DNA from: JAJRPT01 sp964465945
Lineage (GTDB): Bacteria; Bacteroidota; Ignavibacteria; Kapaibacteriales; UBA2268
Assembly: GCA_964465945.1 (NCBI GenBank)
Contig: CAYXMM010000005.1
Coordinates: 128,946-192,945, forward strand
Length of the DNA stretch: 64,000 bases
Direction of reading: 5' to 3'
In this document: piece by piece, positions 19,185 to 26,977 of the stretch
Numbering within the stretch: position 1 is the stretch's first letter
Layout: each line of letters opens with the position of its first letter
Notes under the pieces: generated by a model
Told to the model about the DNA's origin: nothing
Database searches by the model: none
What the model saw: the letters and a program-made list of their open reading frames with translations, nothing else
Program-made: the position numbers and the translations under genes

Positions 19185-21529
19185 TGCGTTTATTAACTAT
19201 TTTAATATTAATTTTATCCTTTAATTTATTTTCACAAGACTTTGAAAGTAATTTAGATAACTACAAACTAAAAAATCCAGAAGGGCAGGAATTTTGGATT
19301 TGCTTTATGCGAAACCACAATGACCCTGATAGAGTTACTGAAAACACACGATTATACTTAGAATTATTTATCACATCTGATAAAGATGCTAACATTGTAG
19401 TTGAAATCAAATCACTAAATTTTAGAGAAGAAGTTTTCGTACCTGCTAACACTGTGAGAAATATAAAATTAAATCCACAAGCCCAAATCACAAGTTCCGA
19501 AATTATTGAAGAAGGAATGGCAGTTCATGTTAAAAGTGATACTCCTGTTACTGTATATGGATTAAATAGAAGACGATTGACTACAGACACATTTTTGGGC
19601 TTACCTACGACGGTAATAGGGAAGATGTATCGAGCAATCTGTTATAATATTTCAGTTCAATTAACAAGCCAATTTGCGATAGTAGCAACTGAGGATAACA
19701 CAAAAGTAACAATAGTTCCATCAGTTGAAACCACATCAGGAAGAGCAGCTAATAAACCATTCGATATAATCCTTAATCAAGGTGATGTTTATCAAATCAC
19801 TGCAAGAAATAAACCCAATGACCCAGATAAAAACGACTTATCTGGCTCATTGATTAGTGCTGACAAAAATATATCGTTTTTCAGCGGACACCAATGTGCC
19901 TATATTCCTGATAATGTTATGGCTTGTAATCACTTAGTAGAACAGATGCCACCGACTTCTTCTTGGGGAAAGCATTATTATATAGGTGAATTAAAGAAAA
20001 GAAGTAAGTACAATTACAGAATTTTAGCTAATGAAGACAGTACTAAAATATTCGTAAATAATAAATATTTAACAACATTAAATGCTGGGAAATATATTGA
20101 GCAAAATGTTAGTGGTGAAATTCAAGTTACAGCAAGCAATCCAATTTTAGTAACCCAATATTCACAAGGTTTCAGAAATGGAGATGCGATTGGTGATCCA
20201 ATGATGTTGTTAATAAGCCCGACACAACAGTTTTTAAAAAAATATAGATTTGCTACTCCTGTTAATGGCTTTTGGGAACATTATGTAAATGTAGTTGTGC
20301 CAACTAAAGCAATTTCTTCACTTAAACTAAATGGAAAGCCGGTTCCAACAAACATATTTAGACAATTTGGTAAAACTCGATATTCTATTGCATATCTTAG
20401 AGTGAATTATGGAACACACCAACTTGAAGCTGATGAACCATTTGGAATGACGCCTTATGGCTTTGGATATGATAAAGATAAATATGATGCTTATGGAAAT
20501 TTAGGTGGACAATCTTTTTTAGAATTTGTTAATTATAAGGATACAATAGCACCCGATGCGATAATCTTAAATAAAGAATTAATTTTAAGAGATGATAGAG
20601 TAAATGACGAAGGACTTGATAAATTTGAAGTGCTTTATTCTGAAAACTTAGAGTTAGACCAATATAATTTTGAAGCAGGTGTCCCTCAAGTCTCTTTAAA
20701 ACCAAGAATTATTGAAGAACAAAAATATGGTAAATTAAGATTTCGAGTTTTTGATGTCGCTGGGAACAGTCAAGATTATACACTTTGTTGGCATTTAGAC
20801 CTAAACGCATCTGGGTACGTTTATGATATTACGGATGGAGATATTTCTTGTGGTACAAGTTTTAAAATATCTTACCAAATTTTTGGCGGAATAAGTAATA
20901 TAAATTCTAATGCTGAAGCAAAACAATTAGCTGGTATATCATCAAAAGGAGATTACCACTCATCAAACAGCTGGTCTCATTTATTTGGTGTAGGTATTTC
21001 GATGCCTATATATAATAAGTTAAATTTCAATTCGAGATTAGCATTAACTAAAGTTAATACAATCTTAGAATCACCCGATTCAACCACTTCAAAACTTTTA
21101 TTAGGCGATGGGACATTTGTTAATATGCAAGAAGCAACGCAAATTAATTTTAACAAGTATCAAGTTAATCTTCAATTAAATATAGAATATAACATTAATG
21201 CGAATCTATATTGTTATGCAGGAATTATCCCTATGTTTTTCTTCACCAAAACGATTGAGCATAACAGAAAGATTGTGTATCCAAGTTTTGCCAACTATCC
21301 TGAAACTTCTGATAAGCTAACTAACAAAGTAGATAAAGAATTAAAAGAATTAAACCAATTTAACTTTGGGTTAAATTTGGGTGTAGGATATAATCTTAAT
21401 CTTATGAGTAACATAAGTGCTTTTGCAAATTTAGAATACAATTATAATTCAATGAGTTATTTGCAATCGCCTAACTCATTAAAATTAAATATGTTAAATT
21501 TTTATATTGGAGTAAAATATTTTAATTAA
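19184..21529 (+). CDS. IgGFc-binding-like domain protein with C-terminal outer-membrane beta-barrel
   Basis: 781 residues with a signal peptide (MRLLTILILILSFNLFS). Residues about 25-440 fit the IgGFc-binding N-terminal type of domain: GQEFWICFMRNH, YGLNRRRLTTDTFLGLP, IVATEDNTKVTI and ISFFSGHQCAYIPD are typical. The name comes from human FCGBP, and IgG binding is not implied. A short linker (about 450-555) follows, and the last about 210 residues read as amphipathic strands (LNFNSRLALTKVNT, YQVNLQLNIEYNINANLYCYAG) ending in a phenylalanine-containing strand, as in outer-membrane barrels. So a surface domain on a barrel anchor is the inferred layout. It is translationally coupled to the gene before it. 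Confidence 0.7.
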   Translation: MRLLTILILILSFNLFSQDFESNLDNYKLKNPEGQEFWICFMRNHNDPDRVTENTRLYLELFITSDKDANIVVEIKSLNFREEVFVPANTVRNIKLNPQAQITSSEIIEEGMAVHVKSDTPVTVYGLNRRRLTTDTFLGLPTTVIGKMYRAICYNISVQLTSQFAIVATEDNTKVTIVPSVETTSGRAANKPFDIILNQGDVYQITARNKPNDPDKNDLSGSLISADKNISFFSGHQCAYIPDNVMACNHLVEQMPPTSSWGKHYYIGELKKRSKYNYRILANEDSTKIFVNNKYLTTLNAGKYIEQNVSGEIQVTASNPILVTQYSQGFRNGDAIGDPMMLLISPTQQFLKKYRFATPVNGFWEHYVNVVVPTKAISSLKLNGKPVPTNIFRQFGKTRYSIAYLRVNYGTHQLEADEPFGMTPYGFGYDKDKYDAYGNLGGQSFLEFVNYKDTIAPDAIILNKELILRDDRVNDEGLDKFEVLYSENLELDQYNFEAGVPQVSLKPRIIEEQKYGKLRFRVFDVAGNSQDYTLCWHLDLNASGYVYDITDGDISCGTSFKISYQIFGGISNINSNAEAKQLAGISSKGDYHSSNSWSHLFGVGISMPIYNKLNFNSRLALTKVNTILESPDSTTSKLLLGDGTFVNMQEATQINFNKYQVNLQLNIEYNINANLYCYAGIIPMFFFTKTIEHNRKIVYPSFANYPETSDKLTNKVDKELKELNQFNFGLNLGVGYNLNLMSNISAFANLEYNYNSMSYLQSPNSLKLNMLNFYIGVKYFN

Positions 21530-21975
21530 ACAGCTACTATTGAGTGCTTTAGTTTTATAATATTATCTTCAAGGTTTAGTATATTTTCAATTGATTTAGC
21601 AGTGTTTTCATCGATACCAATTAAATTTGCAAATTCAATCGCTTTATCTCTTTCTTCAATAGCAAGTCCATCAACTCGAGCTGCTTTCAATGCAAAATAT
21701 AATAATACACGATGAAGTGACGGATTTACTTTTGAAACAACACTTTCTAATGGTGTCATTAAATAATCAAATTTATCAAGTTCCTTCATTAGCATCATAC
21801 TGCCACCAAGTTGGTCGATAAACTGAAAAAGTGTATTCCACTCTCCCTCTGATACTTCACCATCTGAACCAGCTATTATTAAAATAACCTTACAAGAATC
21901 TAATAGGTCTAACTTTGGGTCTTTTGATTTTTTATATATATTTTTAATCTTGGTTATAAATATATCTTCATTCAT
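21526..21975 (-). CDS. TerB-like protein
   Basis: 149 residues, helical, cytosolic. ILIIAGSDGEVSEGEWNTL (about 31-49) matches the TerB pattern ADGxIxxxE, and a second helical repeat carries AARVDGLAIEERDKAI (about 113-128), which has the same spacing of Asp-Gly and acidic residues. It is the third TerB-like gene of the window and is not adjacent to the others. It converges on the IgGFc-like gene with a 4-base overlap and stands alone in its orientation. Function unknown. Confidence 0.65.
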   Translation of the reverse strand: MNEDIFITKIKNIYKKSKDPKLDLLDSCKVILIIAGSDGEVSEGEWNTLFQFIDQLGGSMMLMKELDKFDYLMTPLESVVSKVNPSLHRVLLYFALKAARVDGLAIEERDKAIEFANLIGIDENTAKSIENILNLEDNIIKLKHSIVAV

Positions 21976-22028
21976 TATTTTAATTCCGAAATTTTAATTT
22001 TAATAAAGCAAATTAATAATTAATTTTT

Positions 22029-22036
22029 TATTTTTG
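22029..22036 (+). promoter_or_regulatory. Candidate -7 element (TATTTTTG) for rmlA
   Basis: TATTTTTG fits TAnnTTTG, 34 bases before the ATG at 22071. No -33 TTTG at 19 bases, so this is weak. Confidence 0.3.
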
Positions 22037-22070
22037 AAAAAAATAAATTCAAGAATGAAAAAGAGTTAAA

Positions 22071-22940
22071 ATGAAAGGGATTATCTTAGCAGGTGGTAGT
22101 GGAACACGTCTTTTCCCAATGACAAAAGTAATAAGTAAGCAACTTGTTCCAATTTATGATAAACCAATGATTTACTACCCATTATCTGTATTAATGTTGG
22201 CTGGGATTAGCGAAGTATTAATAATTTCAAACCCTGAATATATAGGACTATACGAGCATTTACTTGAAGATGGTAAAAAACTCGGAATGAGAATTGAATA
22301 TATAGTTCAAGGAAGCCCTCGTGGGTTGGCGGATGCTTTTATAGTAGGGGAGGAGTTTATTGGTGATGATAACGTTTGCTTAATTTTAGGAGATAATGTC
22401 TTTTATGCTCAAGGTTTCTCTGCAATCTTAAAAAAAGCAAAGAATTTAGAAAAAGGTGGATTAATTTTTGGTTATTACGTTAATAACCCAGAGGAGTTTG
22501 GGGTCATTGAATTTGACGCTGATATGAATGCAATTTCAATTGAAGAAAAACCAGCCAAACCAAAATCACATTATGCAGTTCCTGGGCTTTATTTTTATGA
22601 TAATGAAGTGATAGAAATTGCCAAAAATGTTAAGCCGTCTGCAAGAGGAGAGATTGAAATTACTTCTGTTAATAATGAATATTTAAGAAGAAAAGAATTG
22701 AAAGTAGAGTTGCTCGGGAGAGGATTTGCTTGGTTAGATACTGGTACTCCAGATGGGCTTTTAGAAGCATCAAATTTTGTAAGAACGTTGCAAAAAAGGC
22801 AAGGATTACAAGTTGCCTGCCTCGAAGAAATTGCATTTAAAAACAAATGGATAACAAGGGAAGATCTGAAAGTATTAGCGACAGAGCAGGAAAAAACTGA
22901 ATACGGCAAATACTTAATGCGTATTTTAGCAGATGCTTAA
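22071..22940 (+). CDS. rmlA: Glucose-1-phosphate thymidylyltransferase
   Basis: 289 residues, the usual size of the tetrameric RmlA/RfbA enzyme. It joins dTTP and glucose-1-phosphate to dTDP-glucose, the first step to dTDP-rhamnose and other surface deoxysugars. The nucleotide-binding signature LAGGSGTRLFPMT (6-18) and KQLVPIYDKPMIYYPL (24-39) are intact; LGDNVFY (about 104-110) holds the metal-binding Asp, and GRGFAWLDTGTPDGL (about 217-231) is the C-terminal signature. The rmlB, C and D genes are not in the window; the gene is monocistronic here, convergent with the DUF2279 gene whose stop is adjacent. Confidence 0.95.
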   Translation: MKGIILAGGSGTRLFPMTKVISKQLVPIYDKPMIYYPLSVLMLAGISEVLIISNPEYIGLYEHLLEDGKKLGMRIEYIVQGSPRGLADAFIVGEEFIGDDNVCLILGDNVFYAQGFSAILKKAKNLEKGGLIFGYYVNNPEEFGVIEFDADMNAISIEEKPAKPKSHYAVPGLYFYDNEVIEIAKNVKPSARGEIEITSVNNEYLRRKELKVELLGRGFAWLDTGTPDGLLEASNFVRTLQKRQGLQVACLEEIAFKNKWITREDLKVLATEQEKTEYGKYLMRILADA

Positions 22941-23783
22941 TTATCTGAAATTATAATATTGAAGTGAAGGTGCTATTCTTATTGATGGGAGTGGCACTTT
23001 ATATTTTGATAGAAACTCAACTAAGAGTTGTAAATAAAAGTTTGATTTAACTACTTCAAATCGATTGAAATAACCCCAGTTTAAATCTAAGCTTATATAA
23101 AATTCATGGTATCCGCTACCTAACCGGTCTATATTTTTTACGCTATGACCTAATGCAAGGTTTAGAAATGTGTCCTTTTCGCTTTGCGTTACTATTTTTA
23201 CTAAATCTATGACCACCCAATGATATGTTGATTCATAGTCATTAATTAGATAATCATATCCTACCTTATCGAAGTTATTAGATTTGTAATATGATATTTT
23301 GAAATTGATTGTATTGAGCGAAGGGTAATAATGCTGTAAAATTGGAATTGAAGCGCCTCCTATATCGGCTATCATATCGCCAACAGAAAAGCCGAGAAAT
23401 ACTTCTCCTTTCGAGAAGCCATCATTTACTTCTATATAGCTTTGATGGAATAAGGATATCCCTGTTCCAACCCAGAGTGACAATTCTTTATTTACTCCTG
23501 TCCATTCAAATAATTTTGATGTAATTTTGGATATTGCATACCCCGCAAAAAAATGACCTGCTTTGTCAGCTAGTAGTGCATCATTATACTCTGTCTTTAT
23601 ATCCATAAGTGAAAAATTTGAGCTATTCTTCCAATAGACATCGTATTGAATGGCTTGGCTCACTATGAAAGCAGTTGCTCCTATACCGCTTAAAATATAA
23701 AGTTTTTGTTTATCTAATGAATCACTTGTTTGAGCAAAAGCAGAGTTCAAAATGATTAAAAGCAATATTAAGGACTTACTCAT
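22941..23783 (-). CDS. DUF2279 (YfiM-like) envelope protein
   Basis: 280 residues with a cleavable signal (ending ILNSAFAQTS). The central part (about 30-150) matches the DUF2279/YfiM pattern: NDALLADKAGHFFAGY, then SLFHQSYIEVNDGFSKGEVFLGFSVGDMIADIGG. The DKAGHF and EVNDGF motifs are the recognisable marks. The C-terminal half reads as beta strands alternating in polarity, suggesting association with the outer membrane. Its start overlaps the end of the lipoprotein hydrolase gene by 4 bases, so both are translated together. Function of the family is unknown. Confidence 0.72.
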   Translation of the reverse strand: MSKSLILLLIILNSAFAQTSDSLDKQKLYILSGIGATAFIVSQAIQYDVYWKNSSNFSLMDIKTEYNDALLADKAGHFFAGYAISKITSKLFEWTGVNKELSLWVGTGISLFHQSYIEVNDGFSKGEVFLGFSVGDMIADIGGASIPILQHYYPSLNTINFKISYYKSNNFDKVGYDYLINDYESTYHWVVIDLVKIVTQSEKDTFLNLALGHSVKNIDRLGSGYHEFYISLDLNWGYFNRFEVVKSNFYLQLLVEFLSKYKVPLPSIRIAPSLQYYNFR

Positions 23784-24727
23784 TGCTCAATTTTTTTTAT
23801 TATCTGATCAAAAGTATTTTGTTGATTTTGAACGTCTTTTGCAGAAGCTTTCGGTCGAAGGTCAAGTCGAGTATAAACATGAAGATTGGAGTTAATCATT
23901 TCAACATCGATTTTACCTGAGTTAGTGCTGATGCCTTTATATAGTAGAACAGCACTGACCGGGTCGGCTGATGCATCATTTAAAGATTTAAAAACTTTTA
24001 GGTATTTATTATTTATGTTAATCCCACCTTCAAGTTGTTTTCGGACTTTTATAATCAAAGTGTTTAGTTCCTCGAGAGTTTGATATGGTCTATATTTGTA
24101 CCAATATTTTTCTTCACCAGCATCTAAGTCAGTTTCGATATATCCTATAACAGGTCCTATAACTCCTATTAAGCCGAGCATTTTATCAGATGGAATAATG
24201 ATTGGGTCAACAAAAAATATATTTTTTAAATTATTTTGAAAGTAGTTCCTTTTGAGAAGGTCTATAATTAAAGGACAAGCCGTAGAGCTACCAACAAGGG
24301 TGATGTTCTTAAATCCCAAAACAGTTAGTTTATCATATTCGTCTTCAATTGATTGTTGCCAATCGTGATAAGAGCTTGCTCGAAAATCTTTGAAAGAACG
24401 CCCATGTCCGCCTAATAAAACTTGGGATAGTAAAATAGCATTTGAAAGATTGTTTTCACTAAGGTATTTTCGAAGTTCACTCCATTCAAATGTAGAAGCA
24501 GAATACCCATGAACGGCTATAATTACTGGCTTGTTTAGGTCTTCGTTAGTTGGGTTAGATATTTGAGCAGAAACTAGATACTTTTCTGGGTTCAAAAGGG
24601 AAGGATCAACAATTTCGACTGAGTCTAATATTCCATCTTCTATTTCTGGTTCAGGAGAGCAGGCGAAAAATATGGTAAAAAATATCCATAAAAAATGTAT
24701 CCGTATACTTAGTATTAGCTTATTCAT
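23780..24727 (-). CDS. Alpha/beta-hydrolase lipoprotein
   Basis: 315 residues. The N-terminus is a lipoprotein signal with the lipobox Cys in IFFACSPEPE (about 23). An alpha/beta-hydrolase fold follows: VIIAVHGYSASTFEW (about 65-79) contains the oxyanion HG, LGGHGRSF (about 104-111) is a typical lid-entry loop, and the nucleophile elbow is VGSSTACP (about 150), GSSTA being a GxSxx variant. An acid and a late His are not certain from reading. A serine hydrolase or lipase anchored in the envelope is inferred. It overlaps the following DUF2279 gene by 4 bases and follows a small barrel protein gene by 12 bases. Confidence 0.72.
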   Translation of the reverse strand: MNKLILSIRIHFLWIFFTIFFACSPEPEIEDGILDSVEIVDPSLLNPEKYLVSAQISNPTNEDLNKPVIIAVHGYSASTFEWSELRKYLSENNLSNAILLSQVLLGGHGRSFKDFRASSYHDWQQSIEDEYDKLTVLGFKNITLVGSSTACPLIIDLLKRNYFQNNLKNIFFVDPIIIPSDKMLGLIGVIGPVIGYIETDLDAGEEKYWYKYRPYQTLEELNTLIIKVRKQLEGGININNKYLKVFKSLNDASADPVSAVLLYKGISTNSGKIDVEMINSNLHVYTRLDLRPKASAKDVQNQQNTFDQIIKKIEQ

Positions 24728-24739
24728 AGAAGTATATTT

Positions 24740-25309
24740 TTATTGCTTATAATTATTAGTAATCTGATAAAGAATGTTCATCCTATAGTATAACGGGTAT
24801 AAAGTTCCTAATCCATTTGTTCCATCACCGTGTATAATATTATAACCAGTAGAAAATTCTAATTGTAATTTCTTCGAAAATATGGAACCAGGAGTAATCT
24901 GTATAACAAGCTCAGGCGAAATCGTAAATGTGCTATTATTTAGTTTATTAAAAACATTAGATTCGTAATCAGCATAAAAATATCCTAAATTTAATCGTGG
25001 TTTTAGTGCGGTTCTTGGTAATAATGCGAATTCTCTATCTATAAATAAAGAAAAATTATATTGTTTTAAAGCATTAGAATTCAAAGCACTCCCTAATAGA
25101 GTTGTTTCAAAATTAGCACCTAAGGTTAAGTGTAATTTCTTATTATAATAGTTTGCTTGAATCCCATTTTCCCAATAGAAAGAGTTATACTTCTTGAAAT
25201 TAAACCCAATAAGAAACTTAAACGGTATTTCAAATCGTGGTATAAATACTCCAAAAGAATTGGAGTAAGTAATAAAAAATAAAATTATGATAAAAAAGAT
25301 TTTTCTCAT
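24740..25309 (-). CDS. Small outer-membrane beta-barrel-like protein
   Basis: 189 residues from the ATG at 25309; the longer frame begins with a TTG at 25318, which adds only three residues. The signal peptide is MRKIFFIIILFFITYSNSFG. The mature part is built of alternating strands with aromatic ends (FYWENGIQANYYN, LHLTLGANFETTL, LKPRLNLGYFYADYES, FSTGYNIIHG), consistent with an 8-strand barrel. No family is recognised. It is placed between trmB (52-base gap) and the hydrolase lipoprotein (12-base gap) on the same strand. Confidence 0.6.
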   Translation of the reverse strand: MRKIFFIIILFFITYSNSFGVFIPRFEIPFKFLIGFNFKKYNSFYWENGIQANYYNKKLHLTLGANFETTLLGSALNSNALKQYNFSLFIDREFALLPRTALKPRLNLGYFYADYESNVFNKLNNSTFTISPELVIQITPGSIFSKKLQLEFSTGYNIIHGDGTNGLGTLYPLYYRMNILYQITNNYKQ

Positions 25310-25361
25310 TAGGTGCAAAGTTTTACTCTTAAATTAAATAAAAAAGTTGAAACCTGCAAAT

Positions 25362-26039
25362 CTATAACTTAGTAGCGCATATTCGCCAGTATTTGAAATT
25401 TTTACGAATGCAATGTTCTTCTTTGTCAGTAATAGGGAATAGCCATTCAGTTGGTGTATATAACTTAATTTGATTAGATTTTTCAAATTCTTCTAAAATG
25501 GAAGTTTGATATTGGTGAACATCTTCAATATCGGTTTGCAAATAAAGTGTTCCGTTTGGTTTTAAAACTCGGATACAGTCTTCGACAAATTCTTTTTTAA
25601 ATGCTCGTCGTTTTTTATGTTTCTCTTTAAACCAAGGGTCTGGAAAGAAATAAAATATTTTATCTATTGAATTCGATTCAATAAAATTTATTCTGTTAAC
25701 AACTGAGTACCACAAAACATTAACATTAGGTAGTTTTTCACCTTCTATGACACTTTTAATCCAGTTTATAGGATTTTTTCGTACTTCTATTCCAAGTATA
25801 TTATCATTAGAATTTTCAACTGAATAATCAAGCAAGAACTTTCCCATTCCACAACCAATATCAAGTACATTAGGGAGATTTGAATTAGCAAAATATTCTG
25901 ACCAATTAATTTCAGAAACAAGAGGAGGGTAGCTCGTATTGTCTTGAATCTTTTGCTGTTCTAACGGAAAATATAAATTTGGTGAAACGTGATGTCTTAT
26001 CCTCAAATCAAAAGGATATTTAGAATAGTCAATAGGCAT
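25362..26039 (-). CDS. trmB: tRNA (guanine(46)-N7)-methyltransferase
   Basis: 225 residues. It methylates G46 in the tRNA variable loop using S-adenosylmethionine. The SAM-binding motif is VLDIGCGMGKFLLD (about 58-71) followed by the acidic ribose contact in LGIEVRKN; the TrmB hallmark FFPDPWFKEKHKKRR occurs near 130-145, and TEWLFPITDKE near the C-terminus is also typical. The family's usual length is about 210-240. There is only one base between the HDOD gene stop and this start, so they share a transcript. Confidence 0.93.
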   Translation of the reverse strand: MPIDYSKYPFDLRIRHHVSPNLYFPLEQQKIQDNTSYPPLVSEINWSEYFANSNLPNVLDIGCGMGKFLLDYSVENSNDNILGIEVRKNPINWIKSVIEGEKLPNVNVLWYSVVNRINFIESNSIDKIFYFFPDPWFKEKHKKRRAFKKEFVEDCIRVLKPNGTLYLQTDIEDVHQYQTSILEEFEKSNQIKLYTPTEWLFPITDKEEHCIRKNFKYWRICATKL

Positions 26040-26040
26040 A

Positions 26041-26910
26041 TTATTTTAATAGGTCAAAGTTTTCAGGTGATTTTCTTAAAGTATGGTCTAAATGAGAAGT
26101 TAATTTTTGAATATTTATTTTCCTTAATTCTGGAATTTGACTTACTAATACTCTCCAAGCTTCAATACTTCCATAATTAAAATCATCTTCTTCTGGCTTA
26201 ATCATATTTGACCTAATTTTAGCAAAAGCATCTGCAAAACTAACTATTGCAACTAAATCAATTAAATTATCATTTTGAGATGGAAACTTGTAAAATGCTA
26301 TGATTCTATGAATTTCCTCTGGCAATTTCCAAAGATGAGCTATTTGCAATCCAACTTCTATATGGTTTTCATTAAATACTTCTTTTTCTGCTGCAAGCTC
26401 ATTCAAATTTTCTTGAATAATAAGTTGTCTTACGAGTGAATACTCTTTAGGATGAACCTGTAGCATAGCCATTTTACCAATATCGTGAAGTAACCCGCCA
26501 ACAAACTCATTATCTTCAAAATCTTTTCTTAAGATTTGTGTGAGAGTTTTTGCAGTCATACCTGTTAAATAAGAATGTTGAAAAAACCTTTCCATTAAAA
26601 TAGCAGCATTCTTATGAGCACTTATAAAAAACTTAGAATAAATTGAAACAGAAAGTACAATGTTTGAAATTCTCTTCATACCTAAAAGCATCAAGGCGTG
26701 TTGAATAGAACGAATTTCATTTCGTGTAGCAAAAATGGGGGAGTTAGCAACTCTTAGAAGTTTCATAGTCAAGATTGGGTCTGCTTCTATAAGCCGTGCA
26801 ATCTCGCTTAATTCTGCATTTTTGTTTTGAATAAGTTTTAACACCTTACCAGCTATATGTGGTAAAGACGCTAAATCCTGATTCTTTTTTATTGCATCTA
26901 TTATTGCCAT
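26041..26910 (-). CDS. HDOD domain signalling protein
   Basis: 289 residues forming a single HDOD (HD-related output) domain. The first helices carry LASLPHIAGKVLKLIQ (about 13-28), then IEADPILTMKLLRVANSPIF (about 42-61), the typical HDOD core. The HD-like text LLHDIGKMAML (about 140-150) keeps the HD pair. HDOD proteins act in cyclic-nucleotide or stress signalling and usually lack proven phosphodiesterase activity. It sits between the putAbiC-like gene (67-base gap) and trmB (1-base gap). No receiver domain is fused. Confidence 0.88.
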   Translation of the reverse strand: MAIIDAIKKNQDLASLPHIAGKVLKLIQNKNAELSEIARLIEADPILTMKLLRVANSPIFATRNEIRSIQHALMLLGMKRISNIVLSVSIYSKFFISAHKNAAILMERFFQHSYLTGMTAKTLTQILRKDFEDNEFVGGLLHDIGKMAMLQVHPKEYSLVRQLIIQENLNELAAEKEVFNENHIEVGLQIAHLWKLPEEIHRIIAFYKFPSQNDNLIDLVAIVSFADAFAKIRSNMIKPEEDDFNYGSIEAWRVLVSQIPELRKINIQKLTSHLDHTLRKSPENFDLLK

Positions 26911-26977
26911 TAAATTTTATTAAAATTTCAAAATTTATAAATTCCAAATTACAAAATTATTTAAGAATTAAAAACTA

